Part shown: positions 6,895 to 15,117 of the stretch, piece after piece | Position numbering within the stretch: the stretch's first letter is position 1 | Layout of the letters: each line of letters starts with the position of its first letter | Assembly (NCBI RefSeq): GCF_014647675.1 | Contig: NZ_BMPQ01000026.1 | Location: 60,115-124,114 of the forward strand | Length of the DNA stretch: 64,000 nucleotides | Direction of reading: 5' to 3' | Source of the DNA: Streptomyces flaveus | GTDB lineage: Bacteria; Actinomycetota; Actinomycetes; Streptomycetales; Streptomycetaceae | Program-made: the position numbers and the translations under genes | The notes under the pieces: model-generated | Databases searched by the model: none | The model's input: the letters and a program-made list of their open reading frames with translations, nothing else | What the model was told of the DNA's origin: nothing

Positions 6895-7797
6895 GTGAGC
6901 AGCGCATCAGCCGCGATCCCTCAACCCGGCCGTACGAGGGCCTTCCTGCGCCTCGTCATGATCGAGCACTCCGTCTTCGCACTGCCCTTCGCCTACATCG
7001 CCGCGCTGACCGCGATGTTCCAGCTGGACCGGAACATCCACTGGGGCCGGCTGCTTCTCGTCACCATCGCGATGGTCGGGCTGCGTACGTTCGCCATGGC
7101 CGCGAACCGGATCATCGACCGCGAGATCGACGCCCGCAACCCCCGTACCGCGCAAAGGGAGTTGGTCACCGGCGCGATGACGGTGCGGCACGCGTGGACG
7201 GGCGCGCTGGTCGCCCTGGTCTTCTTCCTCGGCGCCGCGGCCCTGCTCAACCCCCTCTGTCTGGCCCTGGCCCCCATCGCCGTGATTCCGATGGTGGTCT
7301 ACCCCTACGGCAAGCGGTTCACGAACTTCCCGCAGGCCATCCTCGGTCTCGCCCAGGCGATGGGCCCGATCGGTGGCTGGCTGGCGATCACCGGCGAGTG
7401 GTCCTGGGACGCGGTGATCCTCGGCCTCGCGGTGGGCATCTGGATCGGCGGCTTCGACCTGATCTACGCCTGCCAGGACGTCGAGACGGACCGCGAGACC
7501 GGCGTCATGTCGGTCCCCGCCCGCTTCGGCATCCCGGCCGCCATCTGGAGCGCCCGCGGCTGCCACACGGCCACCACGGCACTCTTCGTCTGGTACGCCC
7601 TGACCACCGACGCGGGCGCCTTCTTCTGGCTGGGCCTGCTGATCGTCGCCGCCGCGTTCCTCTACGAGCACTCGATCGTGAAGCCGCACGACCTGTCCCG
7701 GGTGAACAGGGCGTTCTTCAGCGTCAACGGATTCATCGGCATCGCGCTGTTCGCGTGCGCGCTACTCGACCTGCTGGTGCGCGGGCTTACCGTATAG
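6895..7797 (+). CDS. mqnP: Menaquinone UbiA-family prenyltransferase
   Basis: This 300-residue integral membrane enzyme transfers the isoprenoid chain onto the 6-naphthoate-derived ring. The two aspartate-rich prenyl-diphosphate/Mg sites are visible as NRIIDREID (about 71-79) and DVETDRETG (about 199-207). Eight or nine hydrophobic segments fill the rest. The start is GTG at 6895 after GGAAGGGAG. It follows mqnL by 31 bp and is surely co-transcribed with it. Its last 11 bases overlap the convergent rhomboid gene. Confidence 0.9.
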   Translation: MSSASAAIPQPGRTRAFLRLVMIEHSVFALPFAYIAALTAMFQLDRNIHWGRLLLVTIAMVGLRTFAMAANRIIDREIDARNPRTAQRELVTGAMTVRHAWTGALVALVFFLGAAALLNPLCLALAPIAVIPMVVYPYGKRFTNFPQAILGLAQAMGPIGGWLAITGEWSWDAVILGLAVGIWIGGFDLIYACQDVETDRETGVMSVPARFGIPAAIWSARGCHTATTALFVWYALTTDAGAFFWLGLLIVAAAFLYEHSIVKPHDLSRVNRAFFSVNGFIGIALFACALLDLLVRGLTV

Positions 7798-8425
7798 CGC
7801 GTTCCGGTGAGCCGGAGCCAGAAGCGGAGCGGCGGCGGAACAGGAACGCCGCTGCCACGCCGGAAACCAGGCCCACGAGATGCCCCTGCCAGCTCACCGT
7901 GGTGTTGGTGGGGGCTATGCCCACGAGGACCGAGCTGCCCCAGACCGCCGCGATCAGTATCCCGGCCATGATGCCGAGTGGCCTGCGCTCCACGAAGCCG
8001 CTGATCACCAGGAAGCCGAAGAGCCCGAAGATCAGGCCGGACGCCCCTGCCGTGTTGGTGTGCGCCGGAGATATCAGCCAGACACCGAGGCCGTCGGCCA
8101 CGATGATCAGCGCGCACACGGCGGCGAAACGGCGCAGCCCGCCGAGGGCCGCGACAAAACCGAGGACCAGCAGCGGAACGGTGTTCGCCGCCAGGTGGGC
8201 GAAGCCGAAGTGCAGGAACGAGGCCGGCACGATGTCGACCAGCTCCGACGGCTCGCGCGGAGTGATCCCGAGGCCGTCCAGAGAGTGGCCCGTGATCACG
8301 TCGACCACTTCGAGCAGCCACAGCAGGGCCACCCAGCCCACCATCAACTTGGCGGCCGTCTTCGCCCGCTCGCCCTGCGACCAGCCCCGGTCACTCCGGG
8401 CCCAACTGACGTCCTTACCAGCCAT
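7787..8425 (-). CDS. Rhomboid family intramembrane serine protease
   Basis: With ATG at 8425 (after GGGGGAC) the protein is 212 residues. It has about six membrane segments, the catalytic serine in GASGLIFG (about residue 129) and the catalytic His in SWQGHLVG (about residue 182). The HFGFAHLAANTVPLLVLG segment is the characteristic helix-2 region. It probably cleaves membrane-anchored substrates, which are unknown here. An upstream in-frame start 11 residues earlier lacks an SD. It sits on the opposite strand between mqnP and mqnM, separating parts of the menaquinone operon. Confidence 0.88.
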   Translation of the reverse strand: MAGKDVSWARSDRGWSQGERAKTAAKLMVGWVALLWLLEVVDVITGHSLDGLGITPREPSELVDIVPASFLHFGFAHLAANTVPLLVLGFVAALGGLRRFAAVCALIIVADGLGVWLISPAHTNTAGASGLIFGLFGFLVISGFVERRPLGIMAGILIAAVWGSSVLVGIAPTNTTVSWQGHLVGLVSGVAAAFLFRRRSASGSGSPERAIR

Positions 8426-8541
8426 TGCCGTCCCCCATGTCCGCCCGTAGTGCCGCACGCACCAGTCGCCCGGCTCTGTCAGATTAACGGGCGGGCCCCT
8501 CGCGCCGTTCCCACTCGGGGCCGCCGGATAGGCTCAGCATC

Positions 8542-9216
8542 ATGAAGCCAGGACAGACGCAGCGCACGCCTTGGATCGTGGGGGTCTCCGGTGCGTCCGG
8601 TACGCCGTATGCCGCTGCCGTGCTGCGTGCGCTTCTGGACGCGGGGGAGAGCGTCGACCTGGTCGTCAGCAGGGCTTCGCGGCTGACGTTGCTGGACGAG
8701 ACGGGGATCAGCTTCCGGGACGCCCACTGGGACGAGGACCTGCGCGAATGGCTGGCCCGTGGCGCGGACGGCAAGCCCGGCACCTTCGACATCCAGACCC
8801 GGGACGTACGGCACTGGAGCCCCGGTGACCTGGCAGCGGGGCCGTCTTCAGGCTCGTATCCCTCGAAGGGCATGCTCATCGTGCCCGCGTCCACGGCCTG
8901 TGTCGCAGGGGTCGCGCTCGGCCTCTCGAAGGACCTGCTGCAACGCGCCGCGAGCGTCACGCTCAAGGAGGGCCGCAAGCTGGTCGTCGCCGTCCGCGAG
9001 ACCCCGCTGAACGGGCAGACCCTGCGGCACATGGTGACCCTGGACGACGCGGGCGCGACCGTACTGCCGGCGTCCCCGGCGTTCTACGCGGGCGCCACCC
9101 ACATCCAGGACCTCGTCGACTTCGTCGCCGGGCGGGTGCTGGACGCGGCGGGCGTCGAGCACACGCTCTACCGCCGCTGGGAGGGCGAACTCGGCGGCGG
9201 CTCACGCACCATCTGA
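8542..9216 (+). CDS. mqnM: UbiX-type flavin prenyltransferase
   Basis: This 224-residue protein of the UbiX/Pad1 family makes prenylated FMN from FMN and dimethylallyl (mono)phosphate, the cofactor needed by MqnL. The flavin-binding GVSGASGTPYAAAVLRALL motif is at about 14-32. The MLIVPASTACVAGVALGLSKDLLQRA and KLVVAVRETPLN blocks are diagnostic. TAGGCT about ten bases before the ATG suggests a leaderless transcript. Placing it next to mqnL/mqnP and mqnE matches the split menaquinone cluster of Streptomyces. Confidence 0.9.
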   Translation: MKPGQTQRTPWIVGVSGASGTPYAAAVLRALLDAGESVDLVVSRASRLTLLDETGISFRDAHWDEDLREWLARGADGKPGTFDIQTRDVRHWSPGDLAAGPSSGSYPSKGMLIVPASTACVAGVALGLSKDLLQRAASVTLKEGRKLVVAVRETPLNGQTLRHMVTLDDAGATVLPASPAFYAGATHIQDLVDFVAGRVLDAAGVEHTLYRRWEGELGGGSRTI

Positions 9217-9291
9217 GCAACTCGCAGTACCCACGCAGCACTTCACACTTTCAGGACTTCAGGAATTCTTCAGCGGAAGGCTATCGATCGC

Positions 9292-9747
9292 ATGGACGCG
9301 GTGGACAGGCAGCTCATCCAGGCCCTCAGGGAGAACGGCCGGGCCTCCTATGCGGAGCTGGGACGCCTCGTCGGACTGTCGGGACCCAGTGTCACCGACC
9401 GCATCAACCGCCTGGAGGCGGCCGGCGTCATCACCGGCTACCGCGCGACGGTCGACGCCACCTCGCTCGGCCTCGGCGTCACCGCCCTGATCGGCATCTC
9501 GCTCTCCGACGCCGCCGACCACGAGGACGTCGCGCACCGGCTGCGGGACCTGAACGAGATCGAGGACTGCTGGTTCATCGCGGGCGACGACTCGTTCATG
9601 CTCAAGGTCCGGGCGCCGGACGTGGACGGCCTGGAGAAGACGATTCGGCGGCTGTCGGGGACGAAGGGTGTCTCTCGTACGCGTACGACGATCGTGCTCT
9701 CCACGAAGTGGGAGAACCGGGTGGGTGAGCTGCCCGAAGAAGCGTAG
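9292..9747 (+). CDS. Lrp/AsnC family transcriptional regulator
   Basis: This 151-residue protein has an N-terminal helix-turn-helix (DRQLIQALRENGRASYAEL, then LVGLSGPSVTDRINRLE). A C-terminal RAM ligand-binding domain (about 65-145) contains GYRATVDATSLGLGVTALI and ending sequence typical of Lrp/AsnC proteins. It lies between mqnM and mqnE in the same orientation and may regulate them or respond to an amino acid; the effector is unknown. GGAAGG lies about 11 bases before the ATG. Confidence 0.9.
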   Translation: MDAVDRQLIQALRENGRASYAELGRLVGLSGPSVTDRINRLEAAGVITGYRATVDATSLGLGVTALIGISLSDAADHEDVAHRLRDLNEIEDCWFIAGDDSFMLKVRAPDVDGLEKTIRRLSGTKGVSRTRTTIVLSTKWENRVGELPEEA

Positions 9748-9752
9748 TAGTG

Positions 9753-9769
9753 CAGGCACGAAGTGCCTG
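9753..9769 (+). terminator. Short hairpin after the Lrp gene
   Basis: CAGGCAC (9753-9759) and GTGCCTG (9763-9769) form a perfect 7-bp stem with a GAA loop just after the Lrp stop codon. No T-run follows, so termination strength is uncertain. Confidence 0.45.
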
Positions 9770-9839
9770 ATGGGGGCCCCTCCCGCCCGAAGGGTGGGGG
9801 AGTACGGTTGACCGAGTCGTCGTAGGAAGAGGTAGAGGC

Positions 9840-11003
9840 ATGGACGTCGGGCTCAAGCGCGAGCTGGAGGAGAAGGTCCGGGCCGGTGAGCGGCTGACCC
9901 GTGAGGACGGCATCGCGCTGTACGAGTCGGACGACCTGGCCTGGCTGGGCGGTCTCGCGCACGAGGTGCGGACCCGTAAGAACGGTGACGTCGTCCACTT
10001 CAACGTCAACCGGCACCTCAACATGACGAACGTGTGCACGGCGTCGTGTGCGTACTGCTCGTTCCAGCGGAAGCCGGGCGAGAAGGACGCGTACACGATG
10101 CGTATCGAGGAGGCCGTACGCCTCGCCAAGGCGATGGAGGGCGAGAACCTCACCGAGCTGCACATCGTCAACGGCCTGCACCCGAATCTGCCGTGGCGCT
10201 ACTACCCGCGGTCGCTGAGCGAGCTGAAGAAGGCGCTCCCGGACGTCTCTCTGAAGGCCTTCACGGCGACGGAGATCCACCACTTCGAGACGATCTCGGG
10301 CCTGTCGGCGTCCGACATCCTCGACGAGCTGATCGAGGCCGGTCTGGAGTCCCTGACCGGCGGCGGCGCGGAGATCTTCGACTGGGAGGTACGCCAGCAC
10401 ATCGTCGACCACCGCACGCACTGGGAGGACTGGTCGCGCATCCACCGCCTGGCGCACGCCAAGGGCCTCAAGACTCCCTGCACGATGCTGTACGGCCACA
10501 TCGAGGAGCCGAGGCACAGGGTCGATCACGTGCTCAGGCTGCGTGAACTGCAGGACGAGACGGGCGGCTTCCAGGTCTTCATCCCGCTGCGCTACCAGCA
10601 CGACTTCGTCGACGTGAAGGACGGCAAGGTACGCAACCGCCTCCAGGCGCGCACCCAGATGGCGACGGGCGCGGAAGCTCTGAAGACCTTCGCGGTCTCC
10701 CGTCTGCTCTTCGACAACGTCCCGCACGTCAAGGTCTTCTGGGTCATGCACGGCGTCCAGACCGCCCAGCTGGCCCTTCAGCACGGCGCCGACGACATGG
10801 ACGGCTCGGTGGTGGAGTACAAGATCACCCACGACGCCGACAACTACGGCACACCGAACAAGCTGACCCGCGAGGACCTGCTGGACCTGATCCGGGACGC
10901 GGGCTTCCGCCCGGTGGAACGGAACACGCGGTACGAGATCATCCGCGAGTACGAGGGGCCGGACGCGTCGCGTCGGGAGTCGCCTCAGCCGATGCGGGTG
11001 TGA
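9840..11003 (+). CDS. mqnE: Aminofutalosine synthase (radical SAM)
   Basis: This 387-residue radical SAM enzyme joins 3-[(1-carboxyvinyl)oxy]benzoate to SAM to form aminodeoxyfutalosine in menaquinone biosynthesis. The 4Fe-4S motif is C66-TAS-C70-AY-C73. ENLTELHIVNGLHPNLPW and TEIHHFE are characteristic of MqnE rather than MqnC or CofG/H. The ATG follows AGAGGTAGAGG. It is downstream of the Lrp gene by about 90 bp. A 9-bp GC hairpin closes the unit at 11039-11059. Confidence 0.92.
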   Translation: MDVGLKRELEEKVRAGERLTREDGIALYESDDLAWLGGLAHEVRTRKNGDVVHFNVNRHLNMTNVCTASCAYCSFQRKPGEKDAYTMRIEEAVRLAKAMEGENLTELHIVNGLHPNLPWRYYPRSLSELKKALPDVSLKAFTATEIHHFETISGLSASDILDELIEAGLESLTGGGAEIFDWEVRQHIVDHRTHWEDWSRIHRLAHAKGLKTPCTMLYGHIEEPRHRVDHVLRLRELQDETGGFQVFIPLRYQHDFVDVKDGKVRNRLQARTQMATGAEALKTFAVSRLLFDNVPHVKVFWVMHGVQTAQLALQHGADDMDGSVVEYKITHDADNYGTPNKLTREDLLDLIRDAGFRPVERNTRYEIIREYEGPDASRRESPQPMRV

Positions 11004-11373
11004 GGGTTTCCTTTCCCACCCACCCGCCCTTCTGGGTTCAAGAGGGCTCCGCCCTCTTGTGAACTCCCGGCTGCGCCGGGGCTGCCGCGTGTGGTCGGGA
11101 GCGTGCGGGCTCGTTGTGGCTGGTCGCGCAGTTCCCCGCGCCCCTGAGGCCTGCGGCCTCCTTAGGGGCGCGTATGCCCAGCTCAGCTACTCAGCCCAGC
11201 CAGGCAAATTCAGCCCGTCCGGCGTTTGAGGACGAGGCCGTTCAGGCCGATCGGGGTCTGGGGCGGAGCCCCAGCGGGGGTCCAGGGGGCGGAACCCCAT
11301 GGTTACGGGAAGGAGCGGGGTGGGGAAGAAAAAACCCACGTGAGCCCCGGCCCAGCACGGGTACTCGAAGCGC
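11004..11373. other. Intergenic region with hairpins and dispersed repeats
   Basis: No gene is visible in these 370 bp. It holds a perfect hairpin at 11039-11059 (CAAGAGGGC, TCC, GCCCTCTTG) that likely ends mqnE transcription. It also holds the 36-bp dispersed repeat at 11112-11147 and a second perfect hairpin at 11258-11274 (CTGGGGC, GGA, GCCCCAG). Several of these sequences recur widely in Streptomyces intergenic DNA as I recall it. Confidence 0.6.
11112..11147 (+). repeat. 36-bp dispersed repeat, copy 1
   Basis: The 36 bases beginning CGTTGTGGCTGG and ending CGCCCCTGA are the exact reverse complement of 17100-17135. Both copies are intergenic and lie downstream of a gene (mqnE; the acyl-CoA ligase). 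I recall this element as common in Streptomyces genomes. Confidence 0.85.
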
Positions 11374-12060
11374 ATGGCCAGCACCAAGGCCCCCGAGGAC
11401 GCGTACACGGCGGAGCCGTTCGTGCCGCAGCGCGGCGGCCTGGCCGCCCTGCGGAAAGCCGCCGCCGAGTGCCACGGCTGCCCCCTGCACCGCGACGCCA
11501 CGCAGACCGTGTTCGGCACCGGCGACACCGACGCCCGCGTACTGATCGTCGGCGAGCAGCCGGGAGACCAGGAGGACCGGCAGGGGAAACCGTTCGTCGG
11601 CCCCGCGGGCCGCTTGCTCGACCGGGCCCTGGCCGAGGCGGGCATCGACCCCGGCCAGACGTACGTCACGAACGCCGTCAAGCACTTCAAGTTCACGATC
11701 CCCCACTCTCGGCTTCGCTCGAGCGGGGGGACCCCCATCGGCCCCGGCAAGCGCCGTATCCACAAGTCACCCAGCCTGCGCGAGATGACGGCCTGCGGCC
11801 CCTGGCTCGCCGCCGAACTGGCCGTGGTGGACCCGGAGTTGATCGTCGTACTCGGCGCCACAGCGGGCAAGGCCCTGCTCGGCTCCTCGTTCCGCGTCAC
11901 CCAGCAGCGCGGAACGCTCCTGGAGGAGGAGATCCACGGCCGCCGGACCCGACTGGTCGCCACCATCCACCCCTCCGCCGCCCTGCGCGCCGACGACCGC
12001 GAGGCGGTGTACCAGGGGCTGGTCTCCGACCTGAAGGTGGCGGCAAGGGCACTGGACTGA
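11374..12060 (+). CDS. udgX: UdgX-type uracil-DNA glycosylase with in-frame insertion
   Basis: This 228-residue UDG superfamily protein has GEQPGDQEDRQGKPFVGPAG (about 60-79), NAVKHFKFT (100-108) and the UdgX-specific KRRIH loop at 126-130. H130 corresponds to the His that becomes covalently bound to the abasic site in M. smegmatis UdgX. C33 and C36 are likely ligands of the Fe-S cluster. Between HFKFT and GKRRIH there are about 12 extra residues (IPHSRLRSSGGTPIGP), encoded by a repeat-like hairpin sequence. The gene lacks a strong SD. Role: uracil recognition and repair in DNA. Confidence 0.85.
   Translation: MASTKAPEDAYTAEPFVPQRGGLAALRKAAAECHGCPLHRDATQTVFGTGDTDARVLIVGEQPGDQEDRQGKPFVGPAGRLLDRALAEAGIDPGQTYVTNAVKHFKFTIPHSRLRSSGGTPIGPGKRRIHKSPSLREMTACGPWLAAELAVVDPELIVVLGATAGKALLGSSFRVTQQRGTLLEEEIHGRRTRLVATIHPSAALRADDREAVYQGLVSDLKVAARALD
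11698..11738 (+). repeat. Hairpin repeat element inside the udgX coding sequence
   Basis: This segment has a C-rich left arm (CCCCCACTCTC), a central GGCTTCGCTCGAG and a G-rich right arm followed by CCCCC. It looks like the palindromic elements normally found between Streptomyces genes. Here it sits in frame within udgX and encodes the extra residues before KRRIH. Confidence 0.55.
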
Positions 12061-12147
12061 GTGCAGGCCGGCGAGAACAGGCCATGTGAAGAGGCCGTCC
12101 TCCGAAGGCCCTTGAGCCATGCATGAAGTAATAGATAATCTAGCCTC

Positions 12148-12681
12148 ATGCCCCTTACCTTCACCCTCGACTCCTCCATGGACCCCGCCCTGCGCGACGG
12201 CCTCCTCCACCTCTGGGCCGACGTCACCAACGCGGGCGGCGCCGTCGGCTTCGTACCGCCCGTGGCCCCCGACGCGATCCGCCCGGAACTCATCAAGCAC
12301 CTCGCCGCGATGAACGAGGGACGTATGCGGCTGCTGGTCGGCCGAGACGAAGAGGGCGCCGTCGCCGCGACCGCCTTCTTCGCCTTCAACACGCACCGGC
12401 TGATGACGCACTGGGTGTGGCTCTACACGGTGATGGTGCACCCGAAGCACCAGGGCAAGGGCTACGGGCGCGACCTGCTCGAAGCCGCCGCGGAAGCGGC
12501 CGGCGGCTTCGAGGGCATCGAGGCGATACGGCTCACCTGCCGCGGCGGACTCGGACTCGAGCGGTTCTACGCCTCCTGCGGCTACAAGGAGGTCGGCCGC
12601 GTACCCGGCGCGATCCGCGTCGCACCCGGCGACGACCGCGACGACATCACGATGCTGCTGCCGCTCACCCGCCTCGACTGA
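12148..12681 (+). CDS. GNAT family N-acetyltransferase
   Basis: This 177-residue protein has the GNAT acetyl-CoA motif A visible as VMVHPKHQGKGYGRDLLEAA (about 98-117), preceded by the WLYTV beta-4 strand. Motif B follows (IRLTCRGGLGLERFYASCGYKEVGR, about 130-155). The acceptor substrate is unknown. No SD is present. TAATCT lies about ten bases before the ATG (12133-12138), so the gene is probably leaderless. It stands alone between udgX and the DUF4229 gene. Confidence 0.88.
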   Translation: MPLTFTLDSSMDPALRDGLLHLWADVTNAGGAVGFVPPVAPDAIRPELIKHLAAMNEGRMRLLVGRDEEGAVAATAFFAFNTHRLMTHWVWLYTVMVHPKHQGKGYGRDLLEAAAEAAGGFEGIEAIRLTCRGGLGLERFYASCGYKEVGRVPGAIRVAPGDDRDDITMLLPLTRLD

Positions 12682-12825
12682 GGCCGCAGGAAGCCATACA
12701 GGAATACAGGGAGCCATGCAGGAAGCCATAGGGCGAGGCCATGGACCCCTTGCAAGATCACCGGCAGGACGTGCTTGACTGGAGGGTGCCCTTTGGGAAC
12801 GTTCGAACGGGAAGAGTGGATTGAG

Positions 12826-13131
12826 ATGCTCCGCTACACACTGATGCGCCTCGGAATCTTCGCGGGCTGCCTCGTGGTCGTCTGGGGCCTCGTCTACTCC
12901 GGCATCGCCCCGCGCGGCCTCGGCGACTCCAACGGCATGTGGATCGTCCTGCTCGCCCTCGTGCTCTCGGCCCCGATCAGCTTCGTGGTCCTGCGCAAGG
13001 AACGCGACCGCGCCTCCGCGAAGATCGTCGAGCGGGTGGACCGGACCAAGGCCAACCTGGAGCGCAACCGTTCCCAGGAGGACACCGCGGACGACGCGGC
13101 GCGCGGCGGGGCGCAGGGCCAGCCTTCGTAA
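12826..13131 (+). CDS. DUF4229 membrane protein
   Basis: This 101-residue protein has two transmembrane segments: LGIFAGCLVVVWGLVYSGI (about 8-26) and WIVLLALVLSAPISFVVL (about 37-54). A basic/acidic cytosolic tail (RKERDRASAKIVERVDRTKA, then a hydrophilic end) follows, the layout of DUF4229 proteins. ATG at 12826 is preferred over the upstream in-frame start at 12775 because GGAAGAG lies upstream at a suitable distance and the domain begins there. Function unknown. The TetR gene follows 45 bp later in the same direction. Confidence 0.75.
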   Translation: MLRYTLMRLGIFAGCLVVVWGLVYSGIAPRGLGDSNGMWIVLLALVLSAPISFVVLRKERDRASAKIVERVDRTKANLERNRSQEDTADDAARGGAQGQPS

Positions 13132-13176
13132 CTGACGGCGACACGCCCTTGGCGTGAGGACCGTACGCTAACCCAT

Positions 13177-13839
13177 ATGGGTGCTGTGAAGAGCAAGCGG
13201 ATGCCGCGGGCGGTGCGTGAACAGCAGATGCTGGACGCGGCCGTGCACATCTTCGGGCAGCGTGGGTACATGGCCGCGTCGATGGACGACATCGCTGAAC
13301 TCGCGGGTGTGTCCAAGCCGTTGGTGTATCTGTACCTGAACTCGAAGGACGAGCTCTTCACCGCCTGTATTCGGCGCGAGGCCAAGGCGCTCACCGACGC
13401 CGTACGTGCCGGTGTGCGGACCGACCTGCCCGCCGACCGCCAGCTCTGGGAAGGCCTGCTGGCGTTCTTCGCGCACACCTTGCAGAACCCTGACGGCTGG
13501 GCGGTGCTGCACCTCCAGGCCCGTACGCACGGCGAGCCGTTCGCCGCCGAGGTCACCGCGATGCGGGAGGAACTCGTCGCGTTCGTCACCCAGTTGATAG
13601 CGGTGGCCGCCCGCGAGGCCCACCGGGACCCGTCGTCGGCCGAGCGTGCCGAACGTACCGAGCACGAGGTCGCCGGCCTCGCCGAGGCCCTGGTCGGAGC
13701 GGCCGAGTCCCTCGCGGCCTGGGCCAACACCACACCCGGCGTCTCGGCCAAGCAGGCGGCGGCGACGCTGATGAACTTTGCCTGGGCAGGCCTCGGGAAC
13801 CTGATGGACGGGCGGGCCTGGGCACCCCCGAAGTCGTAA
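13177..13839 (+). CDS. TetR family regulator
   Basis: This 220-residue protein has the N-terminal TetR helix-turn-helix at about residues 14-58 (AREQQMLDAAVHIFGQRGY-type region, then SMDDIAELAGVSKPLVYLYLNSKDELF). A ligand-binding domain makes up the rest. It is convergent with the MaoC-like gene. A perfect 22-bp palindrome upstream of that gene is its most likely operator. TACGCTAAC immediately before the ATG suggests a leaderless start. The acyl-CoA ligase and hydratase-like neighbours point to a fatty-acyl ligand, by inference. Confidence 0.85.
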   Translation: MGAVKSKRMPRAVREQQMLDAAVHIFGQRGYMAASMDDIAELAGVSKPLVYLYLNSKDELFTACIRREAKALTDAVRAGVRTDLPADRQLWEGLLAFFAHTLQNPDGWAVLHLQARTHGEPFAAEVTAMREELVAFVTQLIAVAAREAHRDPSSAERAERTEHEVAGLAEALVGAAESLAAWANTTPGVSAKQAAATLMNFAWAGLGNLMDGRAWAPPKS

Positions 13840-13859
13840 CGCCTCACGCCAAGTACACC

Positions 13860-14777
13860 TCACGCAAGAGGCCGTACCTCGCCCGTGAGGTGGACGCGCT
13901 CCCCTTCCCCGCGCAGCTCGAAGGCGCCCCCCTTTGCCGCGTACGTCACCACCCCCGGCAGCAGCACCGGCGCCCTGAACTCGGCCTTGACGTACACGGC
14001 TTCGGGAACGCCGTGCTCCGCGAGACAGCGCGCCACGCTCCACATGCCGTGCGCGATGGGCCTCCGGAACCCGAAGAGCCGGGCCGTGAGCGGATACAGA
14101 TGGATCGGATTCCGGTCCCCGGAAGCCGCCCCGTAACGCTGCCCGAGATCCCCACCGAGCCGCCACTCGGCCATGGCGGGAAGGGTTTTGCGGACCTCGC
14201 CCGGCGGCGGGGGCGGCCCGGCGTGCGCCTTGGCCGACGAAGTCTGCGGAGTTTGAGAGGTCTGCGAGGTCTGCGAGGTCCGATGCGAAGTCTGCGAGGT
14301 CCGATGCCGTGCGAGATACGTACTCCTCGACTCCCATACGAGGCTGCCGCCACCCCGAGCCTCGGTGACGAGGGTCGCCTCGGTCCCGCGCCGATGCGGC
14401 GCCAACCCTTCCACGTAGACGTGGAGTTCGTACTCCCCGGTGGCCGGCAGCGCCTCCCGCTGCACGATCTCGACGGTCGTGTGCACGAGCCCGAGCAGCG
14501 GCAACGGAAACGCCCGCGCACTCATCAGCCGCATGGCCAGCGGAAACCCCAGCACATGCGGATACGTCACGGGCAACGCGTCGGCGCCCACGCCGTACCC
14601 GCAGACGCGCTCGTACGCGGCGAGCTTGGCGAGGTCGATGCGAACGCCGGGGAGTACGAGGCGAGTTGGGGGCGTCACCGCACCGCCGCGCCGGGGCCGC
14701 TTGAAGGGGGAGAGGAGGGCGCCGCGGGCGAGGAGGGGGGTGAGGGCGGGGGAGGCGGCGAGGGTCTGGGTGTGCAT
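13860..14777 (-). CDS. MaoC-like double hot-dog dehydratase
   Basis: With ATG at 14777 (after GGGAG) the protein is 305 residues. An N-terminal hot-dog half (about 35-150) is joined by a Thr/Ser/Gln-rich linker containing repeated TSQTS units to a C-terminal MaoC half. The latter has the hydratase motif YGAASGDRNPIHLYPLTARLFG, with the usual catalytic D...H, and AHGMW. These proteins hydrate enoyl thioesters. An upstream ATG at 14807 is in frame but lies against the operator palindrome. The linker repeats are a tandem expansion of an 11-base unit. Expression is likely controlled by the neighbouring TetR. Confidence 0.8.
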   Translation of the reverse strand: MHTQTLAASPALTPLLARGALLSPFKRPRRGGAVTPPTRLVLPGVRIDLAKLAAYERVCGYGVGADALPVTYPHVLGFPLAMRLMSARAFPLPLLGLVHTTVEIVQREALPATGEYELHVYVEGLAPHRRGTEATLVTEARGGGSLVWESRSTYLARHRTSQTSHRTSQTSQTSQTPQTSSAKAHAGPPPPPGEVRKTLPAMAEWRLGGDLGQRYGAASGDRNPIHLYPLTARLFGFRRPIAHGMWSVARCLAEHGVPEAVYVKAEFRAPVLLPGVVTYAAKGGAFELRGEGERVHLTGEVRPLA

Positions 14778-14808
14778 GCGGGTCACGCTCCCGATCGGCA
14801 CCATCATG

Positions 14809-14830
14809 AATCTTACTCCGGAGTAAGATT
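14809..14830. promoter_or_regulatory. Perfect 22-bp palindrome, TetR-type operator
   Basis: AATCTTACTCC is followed directly by its exact reverse complement. It lies 32-53 bases upstream of the MaoC-like start (14777) and about 290 bases before the acyl-CoA ligase start, so a bound TetR could control both. Palindromes of this size and A/T-edged form are typical TetR operators. The 14778-15117 gap contains no other recognisable element. Confidence 0.7.
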
Positions 14831-15117
14831 ACTCAGAGGTCAGAAAGAGGTCGAGACGTACCCCGGCGCCTGTGAATGTTGTGGAGGGTGGCGTCGTCGC
14901 TGGTGAAGACGGTTCGCTGACGGCACCCGCGTACGTCGTAATGCGTACGTTGAAGGCTCACCCCCCAATGAGCACCAGCAATGAACACCAGCCTGATCAG
15001 CCCCGTAGCACCCATGGGGACCCATGGGACTCGTGGGGGACCGCCCCTTGTGATGCGTGATGAGTGAGCCGACCAGGAACACTCTCCCCCACAGGCATGA
15101 CGACGAGGAGCCGCCCC

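Noticed and set aside
14230..14300. Tandem repeat considered as a CRISPR array or VNTR
   Set aside because: The 11-base repeats are in frame within the linker of the MaoC-like protein (TSQTS units) with no spacers. It is a coding low-complexity expansion.
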